From positions 44,304 to 108,303 of the forward strand of contig WOUZ01000014.1 in the NCBI GenBank assembly GCA_009773165.1: a stretch of 64,000 nucleotides of DNA. The letters are read 5' to 3'. Both the position numbers and the translations under genes were made by a program. Position 1 is the stretch's first letter. Every line of letters starts with the position of its first letter. Positions 37,315 through 44,759 of the stretch are shown here, piece after piece. This DNA comes from Bacteroidota bacterium. GTDB lineage: Bacteria > Bacteroidota > Bacteroidia > Bacteroidales > F082. Under the pieces are notes generated by a model. That model saw nothing but the letters and a program-made list of their open reading frames with translations. It had not been told where the DNA came from and did not search any database.

Positions 37315-37908
37315 TTAACTGCCAATCACTACTTTGGCAAAACGGATTACTTTTCCGTTTAGGGTATACCCTTTTTGAACAACATCAATTACTTTTCCTA
37401 CCATAGATGGATCAGGCGATGGGATATTGGTGAGTGCTTCATGAAAATCGGTATCAAATGCAAGACCTTTTGAAGGTAATTCGGCGAGCCCTTTTTGCTC
37501 AAGTATTTTATTTAACTTGTTGTTGATAAGTGAAATACCTTCAAATTGACTCTTAAATGCTTCATCAGTCGGAAGACTGGTCATTGCCCTTTCAAAGTCA
37601 TCTACAACAGGTAAGAGTGAGGTTATAACATCTTCTGAGGCTGTTTTACTCATTTCAATTTTCTCTTTCAATGTCCTCTTCCTGAAGTTGTCAAACTCCG
37701 AAAACAAACGTAAGTACTTGTCGTTGAGCTCATCATACTTCAACTGTAGCTCTTCAAGTGTTTCGGTGTTTTTATCTTTTTTGTGTTTCTTTTTGTCTTT
37801 TTTATCAGCTATTTTTTCCTGTGATGCCTTCTCTTCACGTTCTTCAATGTGGATATCTTCAAAGCCTTCCATATCTTTTGGGTCTGTATTAGATGTTTCT
37901 GCGTTCAT
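37315..37908 (-). CDS. grpE: Nucleotide exchange factor GrpE
   Basis: GrpE releases ADP from DnaK. The protein (197 residues from ATG 37908) has an acidic, Lys/Glu-rich unstructured N-terminus, a long coiled coil (LEELQLKYDELNDKYLRLF, then SEFDNFRKRT), and the C-terminal beta domain with LPSKGLAFDTDFHEAL and VVQKGYTLNGKVIRFAKV, the family signature. The frame runs back to a GTG at 38007 that overlaps murA; the ATG 33 codons further on (MNAETSNTD) is better placed. dnaJ follows. Confidence 0.94.
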   Translation of the reverse strand: MNAETSNTDPKDMEGFEDIHIEEREEKASQEKIADKKDKKKHKKDKNTETLEELQLKYDELNDKYLRLFSEFDNFRKRTLKEKIEMSKTASEDVITSLLPVVDDFERAMTSLPTDEAFKSQFEGISLINNKLNKILEQKGLAELPSKGLAFDTDFHEALTNIPSPDPSMVGKVIDVVQKGYTLNGKVIRFAKVVIGS

Positions 37909-37984
37909 AGTGCTTTTATTTTTGTTATATTTTTTATCAAAAATGCTGCCAACGCTGCTCAGTTGCCAATTTGACAGATAATCC

Positions 37985-39292
37985 TTAAATCCTTTCAATG
38001 TCGGCACCTATTGCTTGTAAACGTTGCTCGATGTACTGGTAACCACGGTCGATCTGATCAATATTATCGATTATACTCGTGCCTTTGGCCGAAAGAGCAG
38101 CAATCAGCAAAGCAACTCCAGCGCGGATATCAGGTGAACTCATGCGGATACCTCTCAATGGATATTTCCTGTCGAGACCAATGACATTGGCTCTGTGAGG
38201 GTCGCATAAAATTATCTGAGAGCCCATGTCGATGAGCTTATCAACAAAAAACAGCCGGCTTTCAAACATTTTTTGGTGGATTAATACACTGCCCTTAGCT
38301 TGTGTAGCAACCACCAGCATGATCGATATTAAGTCGGGGGTAAAACCAGGCCATGGGGCATCTGCAATCGTCATGATACTTCCATCCATAAATGTTTCTA
38401 CCTCATAGTGTTCATATGCAGGCACATAAATATCATCACCTCTGAATTCAACGTTGATTCCCATACGACTAAAAACATCAGGAATTATTCCCAATGAAGC
38501 GATACCGGCATTTTTTATGGTAAGCGACGAAGCTGTCATCGCTGCCATTCCAATAAAACTTCCTACTTCAATCATATCGGCCAGTAGGGTATGCTGTGTC
38601 CCATTAAGCTGCTCAACACCATCAATGCGTAATAAATTAGAGCCGATGCCGTCAATTTTTGCACCCATACGAACCAGCATCTCACAAAGTTGTACCAGAT
38701 ACGGCTCGCATGCGGCATTGAAAATCGTTGTTTGGCCCTCTGCCAAAACAGCTGCCATCACCACATTGGCAGTGCCCGTTACCGAGGCTTCATCCAAAAG
38801 CATATAGGTTCCTTTCAGTCTGCCATTTGAAGCGATTCGGTAGAATTTTTTTTCTGAAAAGCTATCCAGTTGTCCTCCAAGTTTTTGAAGACCAATAAAA
38901 TGCGTATCCAACCTCCTTCTTCCTATTTTATCACCACCGGGTTGTGGAACATAAGTTTTCCCGAAGCGTGTTAACAAAGGGCCGGCAATCATGATACTAC
39001 CACGCAAACGGCTTGCTTTCTTATAAAAGTCATCCGTAAGCAAATATTCAAGATCGATATTGGAAGCTTTTAAGCTGACATGGCTTCCGCTGAAACGGTG
39101 AACCTCTGTTCCCATAGACTGAAGCAAGTCGATGAGGTTATTTACATCGACGATATCAGGGAGATTGAAAATCTCGACAGCTTCGTTTGTTAGTAAACAA
39201 GCACTTAGAATCTGTAATGCTTCATTTTTTGCTCCTTGTGGGGTTATTTCGCCGTGCAATTTTTTACCCCCTGAAATTTTAAACGATCCCAT
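37985..39292 (-). CDS. murA: UDP-N-acetylglucosamine 1-carboxyvinyltransferase
   Basis: MurA transfers enolpyruvate from PEP to UDP-GlcNAc, the first committed step of peptidoglycan synthesis, in the cytosol. The 435 residues show PQGAKNEALQILSA (K22), VTGTANVVMAAVLAEG, and the conserved end DNIDQIDRGYQYIEQRL. The active-site loop reads QPGGDKIGRRRLD: the cysteine (Cys115 in E. coli, the target of fosfomycin) is an aspartate here (D121). This variant is active in other bacteria and gives intrinsic fosfomycin resistance. grpE lies 76 bases downstream. Confidence 0.96.
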   Translation of the reverse strand: MGSFKISGGKKLHGEITPQGAKNEALQILSACLLTNEAVEIFNLPDIVDVNNLIDLLQSMGTEVHRFSGSHVSLKASNIDLEYLLTDDFYKKASRLRGSIMIAGPLLTRFGKTYVPQPGGDKIGRRRLDTHFIGLQKLGGQLDSFSEKKFYRIASNGRLKGTYMLLDEASVTGTANVVMAAVLAEGQTTIFNAACEPYLVQLCEMLVRMGAKIDGIGSNLLRIDGVEQLNGTQHTLLADMIEVGSFIGMAAMTASSLTIKNAGIASLGIIPDVFSRMGINVEFRGDDIYVPAYEHYEVETFMDGSIMTIADAPWPGFTPDLISIMLVVATQAKGSVLIHQKMFESRLFFVDKLIDMGSQIILCDPHRANVIGLDRKYPLRGIRMSSPDIRAGVALLIAALSAKGTSIIDNIDQIDRGYQYIEQRLQAIGADIERI

Positions 39293-39387
39293 GCATTAAA
39301 TTTTTGTCGAAAATAACTCTTTTTCACGGATGGCACACACTCTCTGTGTGGCTAATTCTTTTGAATATTAATCCATTACAGTGAAAC

Positions 39388-39424
39388 AAAAAAGGTAAAA
39401 AACGTGTGCTTTTTACCTTTTTAT
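39388..39424. terminator. Bidirectional hairpin terminator after the DUF4290 gene
   Basis: A stem (AAAAAAGGTAAAAA / TTTTTACCTTTTT, loop of 8) with flanking A and T runs lies 16 bases after the minus-strand DUF4290 stop and before murA. Confidence 0.8.
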
Positions 39425-39439
39425 TAAGTAGCTTGAAAA

Positions 39440-40090
39440 CTACCGTTGTTTCTTCTTTTGAAAGCCTTGGCTTCCTGGCTTTTGATTGAATTTCTTTTTC
39501 TGTTTTTGCATTGCAAGATTTTGATTAAGACCTGCTTTGGAAAGAATTTCATTGGTCGACACCAGTTTCATATCTTCAGTAAGCGTCAGCCTTCCGCCGG
39601 ATAATTCATTTAGGTTCAGTGAAATGGTTTCATCTGTAACCGAATCCCGATTCCAGCTTAGGTATTGCTTTTTCATGTAGTTGGCAATGGCCTGAACTAA
39701 TGCGGTTTTTTCATTTCCTTCATCATACAAAATTGCTTTGTTGATGAGGTTGGCAGTGTACAAACCATAATGTCCATAACGGATTTCATTGCTGTTGTAT
39801 CCTACATGACGGGGTTTCCTTTGCACATTTTCACGTTTTGGCGGGTCGTAAGGGCTATCTACATCAAGTTTAAAATCACTGATGATGTGTAAATGATCCC
39901 ATAATTTGTGCAAATAATCGGAAGATTCCCTGACTTGCGGATTCATCTGAGCCATAATACTTACAATATAGTAGGCAGCTTGTGTGCGTTTGATGCGATC
40001 CTCAATGGTAAAAAGATGCTCAATCATGGATTGAATATTTCTTCCATACTCAGGAATGGCCATTTTTTGCCTCAGGGTGTTATATTCCAT
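39440..40090 (-). CDS. DUF4290 family protein
   Basis: A 216-residue cytosolic protein of the DUF4290 family, which is restricted mainly to Bacteroidota. The conserved N-terminal half is visible as MEYNTLRQKMAIPEYGRNIQ, then LWDHLHIISDF and YDPPKRENV, GYNSNEIRYGHYGLYTANLI; the C-terminal part is basic (QKQKKKFNQKPGSQGFQKKK). Its function is unknown. On the minus strand a TATTTTTG -7 element lies about 70 bases upstream (40157-40164). It is a single-gene unit, ended by the hairpin at 39.4 kb. Confidence 0.85.
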   Translation of the reverse strand: MEYNTLRQKMAIPEYGRNIQSMIEHLFTIEDRIKRTQAAYYIVSIMAQMNPQVRESSDYLHKLWDHLHIISDFKLDVDSPYDPPKRENVQRKPRHVGYNSNEIRYGHYGLYTANLINKAILYDEGNEKTALVQAIANYMKKQYLSWNRDSVTDETISLNLNELSGGRLTLTEDMKLVSTNEILSKAGLNQNLAMQKQKKKFNQKPGSQGFQKKKQR

Positions 40091-40156
40091 CTAATAAAAT
40101 GTATTGATAATTCTTTCTGTAATGTACAGCCTTGGGTTAAGGGCTTTAACCAACGG

Positions 40157-40164
40157 CAAAAATA
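40157..40164 (-). promoter_or_regulatory. -7 element before the DUF4290 gene
   Basis: Read on the minus strand this is TATTTTTG, a match to TAnnTTTG, 67 bases before the DUF4290 ATG. No TTG at -33 is seen. A small inverted repeat (GGTTAA / TTAACC) lies in the leader. Confidence 0.45.
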
Positions 40165-40239
40165 ACTAAAATTCCGATGGTCATTCTAAACTGAACTAAA
40201 TTATGGCAGAATAACAATCGTTGTGGGTTGAAAAGTGTT

Positions 40240-42525
40240 TTATTCTTCGCAAATTTTAAGCTTGGCAAATTTAAGTAGCAATTGCTTTTGTCCGATACCT
40301 GCAAAAAAAACGGTTGCTTTTCGATTAGCTCCTGTTCCTTCCATTTGAATGATCTTCCCTTTACCAAATTTCTGATGTTCTACCACCATTCCATTCTGAA
40401 GTGCATCAATTTCGGATGGTTCAAATGGTTCATCAGAGGATGTGTGCTCAGTTACAGCTGAAGCCGAAGGACGTTCTGTCGTATGGTGTTTGCCAGGGAA
40501 CATCGATGACTGTTTTTGCTTATAATCTGCCTGATTTCTTTTCGGACTTTCAACAAATTTACTGTCGATATCTTCAATAAACCGGCTCGGTTCGCTGAGT
40601 GTGAGGTTACCCCAACGATACCTGCTTTCAGCATAACTGATCGTCACTTTTTCCTGTGCCCGTGTCAAAGCCACATAAAACAACCTGCGTTCTTCTTCGA
40701 GCTCAGCCCTCGTCCCGAGTGACTGGATAGAAGGAAACAAATTTTCTTCCAGGCCAACGATATAAACGTAAGGAAATTCAAGTCCTTTGGCGGCATGAAT
40801 TGTCATCAAACTTACATAGTCGGTATGCTCAATGTCATCTTTTTTATCAGCATCAGTGAGTAGCGCAACCTCTTGCATAAAGTGACCTAAAGATCGCTGT
40901 GGGACACCTTCCTCGCCCAGTTCGCCGGCTTCAGGTTCGCGCTCGGCATATTCCATAATAGCATTTAACAGTTCTTCGATGTTTTCGATTCGATTGACTG
41001 ATTCAATATTGTCTTCCTCTTTGAGGGCTCCTACGATGCCAACAGAATTGGTAATATGCTGAGCCAACTCGAAGGCATTACGCTTATCCAGTTGAGCTAC
41101 AAAACTTCTGATCATTGTTGAAAAGTCAGCCAGTTTGCCAATGGTGCCGCGATTCAACTCGTTTAGGCGTTGGTCAGGATTAGAAATAAGTTTCATGATA
41201 CTGCATTGATGCTCGTTGCTTAGCACCTGGAGTTTCTCAATGGTCGTTTTTCCAATCCCCCTGACAGGATAATTGATGACCCGCAACAATGCTTCCTCAT
41301 CATTGGGATTGATGACCAACCTAAAATAGGAGAGCAGGTCTTTTACTTCCTTTCGGCTGTAAAACGAGAGCCCTCCGTAAATCCGGTAAGGTATTCCCTG
41401 GCGTCGCAAAGCCTCTTCCATGGAGCGCGACTGTGCATTGGTACGGTACAGGATAGCAAAGTGGCTGTTTGGTAATTGTTTGGCCATCTTAAATCCAAAG
41501 ATAGAATTAGCTACAAGCGTTCCCTCCTCATTGTCGGAGGTGGCGCGAAGTAAGCTGATAGGCATCCCTTCTTCATTCTCGGTCCAAACCGTTTTTTTAA
41601 TCTGATCTTTATTCTTAGCTATCACTCCATTCGCAGCATTGACGATGGTTTGAGTGGAGCGATAGTTTTGTTCCAGCCGATAAAGCTGATGATCAGGATA
41701 ATCGTGCTTGAAGTTGAGAATATTTTGAATATTGGCTCCCCTGAAAGCATAGATACTTTGGGCATCATCACCTACAACGGTAATATTTTCATGCAATGCA
41801 GCCATCCTTTTGATAATAAGGTACTGAGCATGATTAGTATCCTGGTACTCATCCACAAGAATAAAGCGGAAGCGATGTTGGTACTTATGCAAAACTTCAG
41901 GGAAATCGCGGAAAAGGAGGTTTGTATTAAAAAGCAGATCGTCAAAATCCATTGCATCTGCTCGTTTCAGCCGGGCATTATATGTCTTAAAAATCTCACC
42001 CGTAAGTGGCTTTCCGGCAGCTGCATCAGCAGTTTGCACCTCAGGGTTGTTAAGATAATCAGAAGCAGAAAAGAGGTTCGATTTCGCGTTGGAAATTCGA
42101 TGCAAAATATATGATGGATTATATACTTTAGGATCGAGGTTGAGTTCGCTGAGGATGCTGCGGATAAGGCGTTTGGTGTCCTCAGTATCATAGATCGTAA
42201 AGTTCTGGGGATATCCCAGATGATGTCCTTCAACCCTTAATATGCGCGCAAAAACAGAGTGGAAGGTTCCCATCCATACATTACGGCCTTCACTATCACC
42301 AATCAGTCCCATGATACGTTCCTTCATTTCACGGGCTGCCTTATTTGTAAATGTAAGTGCTAAAATGGAATAAGGGTCAGCACCTTCCTGTAACAGATAG
42401 GCGATTCGATATGTAAGAGCACGTGTTTTTCCTGCCCCTGCGCCTGCAATGATCATCACGGGACCTTGCGTATGAACAACAGCATCCTTTTGGGGATCAT
42501 TAAGTTGCGTGAGTAAATCAGTCAC
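40240..42525 (-). CDS. UvrD/PcrA-type 3'-5' DNA helicase
   Basis: A superfamily-1 helicase (761 residues from GTG 42525) of the UvrD/Rep/PcrA group, used in nucleotide excision repair and to clear stalled forks. Motifs in order are the Q motif LNDPQKDAV, Walker A GAGAGKT (28-34), LTFTNKAAREMKER, VDEYQDTN (motif II), GDDAQSIYAFRGA (motif III), LEQNYRS, MTIHAAKGLEF (motif V) and YVALTRAQ (motif VI), then a PcrA-type C-terminal tail with HQKFGKGKI. The frame continues to an ATG at 42567, but a promoter element overlaps that part, so the GTG was chosen. It could be called pcrA or uvrD. Confidence 0.93.
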   Translation of the reverse strand: MTDLLTQLNDPQKDAVVHTQGPVMIIAGAGAGKTRALTYRIAYLLQEGADPYSILALTFTNKAAREMKERIMGLIGDSEGRNVWMGTFHSVFARILRVEGHHLGYPQNFTIYDTEDTKRLIRSILSELNLDPKVYNPSYILHRISNAKSNLFSASDYLNNPEVQTADAAAGKPLTGEIFKTYNARLKRADAMDFDDLLFNTNLLFRDFPEVLHKYQHRFRFILVDEYQDTNHAQYLIIKRMAALHENITVVGDDAQSIYAFRGANIQNILNFKHDYPDHQLYRLEQNYRSTQTIVNAANGVIAKNKDQIKKTVWTENEEGMPISLLRATSDNEEGTLVANSIFGFKMAKQLPNSHFAILYRTNAQSRSMEEALRRQGIPYRIYGGLSFYSRKEVKDLLSYFRLVINPNDEEALLRVINYPVRGIGKTTIEKLQVLSNEHQCSIMKLISNPDQRLNELNRGTIGKLADFSTMIRSFVAQLDKRNAFELAQHITNSVGIVGALKEEDNIESVNRIENIEELLNAIMEYAEREPEAGELGEEGVPQRSLGHFMQEVALLTDADKKDDIEHTDYVSLMTIHAAKGLEFPYVYIVGLEENLFPSIQSLGTRAELEEERRLFYVALTRAQEKVTISYAESRYRWGNLTLSEPSRFIEDIDSKFVESPKRNQADYKQKQSSMFPGKHHTTERPSASAVTEHTSSDEPFEPSEIDALQNGMVVEHQKFGKGKIIQMEGTGANRKATVFFAGIGQKQLLLKFAKLKICEE

Positions 42526-42544
42526 TGAATTGTATTTTGAGTCG

Positions 42545-42578
42545 CAAAAATACGGAATTTGCTCCATTTTCAATCAAA
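42545..42578 (-). promoter_or_regulatory. Promoter of the UvrD-type helicase gene
   Basis: On the minus strand TTTTG (42579-42575), a 22-base spacer and TATTTTTG (42552-42545) match the Bacteroidota promoter. A transcription start near 42538 would put the GTG at 42525 about 13 bases downstream. Confidence 0.65.
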
Positions 42579-42615
42579 AGGCTCATGAGTTTAGGGATGA
42601 TTGTTTGAGTTTAGG

Positions 42616-42767
42616 GTTGATTTGTTGATTCGTTGATTTGTTGATGGCGGACGCATCTCTTGAGAATGTTTTAGAATCAACATTTTTGAGAAGTTGATTT
42701 GTTGATTCGTTGATTTGTTGATGGCGGACGCATCTCTTGAGAATATTATAGAATCAACATTTTTGAG
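42616..42767. repeat. Tandem duplication, two 75-base copies with 77-base period
   Basis: Copy 1 runs 42616-42690 and copy 2 runs 42693-42767, separated by AA. They differ at two positions (GAATGTTTTAG against GAATATTATAG). Each copy opens with an internal TTGATTYG microrepeat and contains GTTGATTC near the start and GAATCAAC near the end, so it can fold as a hairpin, with a smaller TCTCTTGAGA palindrome between. This is not a CRISPR (only two units, no spacer of fixed size). Confidence 0.95.
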
Positions 42768-42838
42768 GCGTGATTAGCATTAAATGTGGCCAATAAATTT
42801 CTTATACGTTTTTGCCTTTTGTCTTCTATCTTCAAATT

Positions 42839-43186
42839 TTATCCAAAAAAACAATGATACTCATCTTCTTCAACGGTTTCAATAAATTCCTGAAATGTAT
42901 TAACAAAGGGTTTTGGGTGATAAGAGTACCACTTTAGATTGCCTCGCATCCAGAAAATTTTCCATTGTTTTTTAGCCTTTACATACGTAGCTTTTGCAAT
43001 TTCAGATTCAATAATAACATCAGGATTCATGTAGTTAGGTCGTATTTCCATGAAAAAGACACTTTGGTTTTGTATGTGATAACCAAAATCAAGTTTTTTG
43101 CGTGTCTCGGTATCGGGACGAAATCTTTCCAAAAAATTTTCCATTACCTCGATAACATTCAGCGTATTACTGACATCTAGATTCAT
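42839..43186 (-). CDS. DUF3024 family protein
   Basis: A 115-residue soluble protein matching DUF3024. The end KKQWKIFWMRGNLKWYSYHP followed by FQEFIETVEEDEYHCFFG is typical of the family, as are the basic-aromatic middle (RKKLDFGYHIQNQSVFFMEIRP). The function is unknown. It is a single-gene unit, with a perfect promoter just upstream and a very short leader. It is flanked by the tandem repeat on one side and the ribosomal operon promoters on the other. Confidence 0.8.
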   Translation of the reverse strand: MNLDVSNTLNVIEVMENFLERFRPDTETRKKLDFGYHIQNQSVFFMEIRPNYMNPDVIIESEIAKATYVKAKKQWKIFWMRGNLKWYSYHPKPFVNTFQEFIETVEEDEYHCFFG

Positions 43187-43199
43187 TTTCTTTTTTTTT

Positions 43200-43230
43200 C
43201 AAAAGTATTAACATTTAAATTGTTAACAAA
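43200..43230 (-). promoter_or_regulatory. Consensus promoter of the DUF3024 gene
   Basis: On the minus strand TTTG (43230-43227), a 19-base spacer and TACTTTTG (43207-43200) are a full match to the Bacteroidota primary promoter. The ATG at 43186 is only 14 bases past the -7 element. Confidence 0.85.
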
Positions 43231-43548
43231 TAGATTGATAGAGTTAAATAATTAGGGATCGCATCATGTTGTCTTAATTTACTTGTTGGTTAGGTTTTAG
43301 TCCAGATCAACCGATTGAAATGTATAATTCAGTCTCGATTGGATGAATTTGAGTTGTCGTAAATAATGAAAACACCAAAAAGACAGATTTTCTTAAACCT
43401 CCATATATATAGGTATGAAAGCAGCATTTTACGTTTTGAAAACAAAATTATGTAAAGACACTTAGAAACACCACAACGTTTTTTGATCTATCTTTTTCAT
43501 TTTCTTTTCATTTGAACTGCATTTTGTGCAAAAAAAAGATAAAAAAGA
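43231..43548. other. Non-coding stretch upstream of the ribosomal operon
   Basis: About 318 AT-rich bases between the DUF3024 promoter and the first ribosomal promoter. No gene, tRNA or clear hairpin is seen. Part of it may be a regulatory upstream element for the strong promoter at 43549. Confidence 0.5.
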
Positions 43549-43579
43549 TTTGGCAGAGTGAAAATAATGTGTAATTTTG
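43549..43579 (+). promoter_or_regulatory. Distal promoter P1 of the rpsL ribosomal operon
   Basis: TTTG (43549-43552), a 19-base spacer and TAATTTTG (43572-43579) are a full consensus match, followed by CAGCCCCAA. It would give a leader of about 265 bases before rpsL. Confidence 0.85.
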
Positions 43580-43775
43580 CAGCCCCAATTCGATAAGAGT
43601 TGGAATATACTGGAAACGATATAGTTAAAAGGAACCTGAAAAGCTTAACCGTCATAGGTTTCTTACACAAAAGCCATCAAGCGACGTTCTGTACAGGTTT
43701 TTGTGGGGTTTATAGCCTGATAAAGGGCTTTTCCCTCCTTATGACTATCTCCCAAAACTTGAGATTGACAGCATA
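43580..43775 (+). other. Leader between the two rpsL promoters
   Basis: About 196 bases transcribed from P1 but not P2. It holds short complementary pairs (AACCT with AGGTT near 43630-43660; AGCC with GGCT near 43725) but no long stem. A 60-codon frame here lacks a credible start and resembles no family. It may be a control leader for the ribosomal operon. Confidence 0.4.
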
Positions 43776-43805
43776 TTGTTAGTTAAGAAAATTATACTAC
43801 TTTTG
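43776..43805 (+). promoter_or_regulatory. Proximal promoter P2 of the rpsL ribosomal operon
   Basis: TTG (43776-43778), a 19-base spacer and TACTTTTG (43798-43805), followed by CGCTCCCAA. The rpsL ATG is 48 bases after the -7 element. Confidence 0.88.
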
Positions 43806-43852
43806 CGCTCCCAAAAAAGGGGTTCATAACAAAAAAAATTAAACAGTACAAA

Positions 43853-44233
43853 ATGCCTACTATTCAACAATTAGTTCGCAAGGGACGCCAGAAGCTGGTT
43901 GACAAAAGCAAATCGCCTGCCCTCGATTCATGTCCTCAACGTCGTGGAGTGTGTGTGCGCGTATACACTACTACACCTAAGAAACCAAACTCTGCAATGC
44001 GTAAAGTAGCCAGGGTTCGTTTAACAAATCAAAAAGAAGTTAACGCCTACATTCCTGGTGAAGGTCACAACCTTCAGGAACACTCCATCGTTATGATTCG
44101 CGGAGGTCGTGTGAAGGATTTACCTGGCGTAAGATATCACATCATCCGTGGTGCTCTCGATACTTCAGGTGTTGAAGGAAGAAAGCAAAGAAGATCAAAG
44201 TACGGAACAAAACGTCCGAAAGTAAAGAAGTAG
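43853..44233 (+). CDS. rpsL: 30S ribosomal protein S12
   Basis: S12 sits at the decoding centre of the small subunit. The 126 residues are a standard length, with [18 protein letters not shown] (K43 and K44) and [17 protein letters not shown] (K88). Lysine is kept at the positions where changes give streptomycin resistance, so the protein appears wild type. It is the first gene of the str-S10-spc-alpha block, behind tandem promoters; rpsG follows after 33 bases. Confidence 0.98.
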   Translation: MPTIQQLVRKGRQKLVDKSKSPALDSCPQRRGVCVRVYTTTPKKPNSAMRKVARVRLTNQKEVNAYIPGEGHNLQEHSIVMIRGGRVKDLPGVRYHIIRGALDTSGVEGRKQRRSKYGTKRPKVKK

Positions 44234-44266
44234 ACTCATATTTATTTAGACTTATAACTGTTAGCA

Positions 44267-44734
44267 ATGAGAAAAGCTAAACCAAAAAAAAGAATTATTC
44301 TTCCTGATCCACGTTTCAGTGATGTCTTGGTTACAAAATTTGTAAACAATATCATGAACGAAGGCAAGAAGAATGTGGCATACAAAATCTTCTACGAAGC
44401 AATGGATATCGTTGCCAAGAAAACCAATGAAGATTGCGTAGAAGTATGGAAGAAAGCCCTTGCCAATGTTACTCCGGCAGTTGAAGTTCGTAGTCGCCGT
44501 ATTGGTGGTGCGACTTTCCAGATTCCATCAGAAATTCGTCCCACACGTAAGATGTCAATTGGTATGAAAAACCTTATTGGTTATTCCAGAAAACGTCACG
44601 AAAAAACGATGGGTCAGAAATTAGCAGGAGAAATTTTGGCAGCTTACAAAGAAGAAGGTGCCGCTTTTAAGAAAAAAGAAGACACCCACAGAATGGCAGA
44701 AGCTAATAAAGCATTCTCGCACTTCAGGTTCTAA
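44267..44734 (+). CDS. rpsG: 30S ribosomal protein S7
   Basis: S7 starts assembly of the 30S head by binding the 3' domain of 16S rRNA. The 155 residues include [33 protein letters not shown] and [14 protein letters not shown] at the end, all family landmarks. In other bacteria S7 represses its own operon at the S12-S7 gap; that gap is only 33 bases here, so such control would need another site. fusA starts 25 bases after the stop. Confidence 0.98.
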   Translation: MRKAKPKKRIILPDPRFSDVLVTKFVNNIMNEGKKNVAYKIFYEAMDIVAKKTNEDCVEVWKKALANVTPAVEVRSRRIGGATFQIPSEIRPTRKMSIGMKNLIGYSRKRHEKTMGQKLAGEILAAYKEEGAAFKKKEDTHRMAEANKAFSHFRF

Positions 44735-44759
44735 TAAAAAAGAAGAAGAGAATTACGAA

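Larger units (their letters stand above)
42526..42838. other. Intergenic region between helicase and DUF3024 genes
   Basis: This 313-base gap holds the helicase promoter (42545-42578) and a 77-bp tandem duplication (42616-42767). No gene is seen; short frames here are not supported. Confidence 0.6.

Noticed and set aside
37909..38007. Longer GrpE from a GTG overlapping murA
   Set aside because: The extra 33 residues are not GrpE-like, and an ATG with the usual acidic N-terminus follows.
42616..42767. Possible CRISPR array at the tandem repeat
   Set aside because: Only two long units exist with a 2-base gap, there are no regular spacers, and no cas gene is nearby.
43600..43782. 60-codon frame in the rpsL leader
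   Set aside because: It has no credible start, no family resemblance, and lies between two promoters; read as leader RNA.
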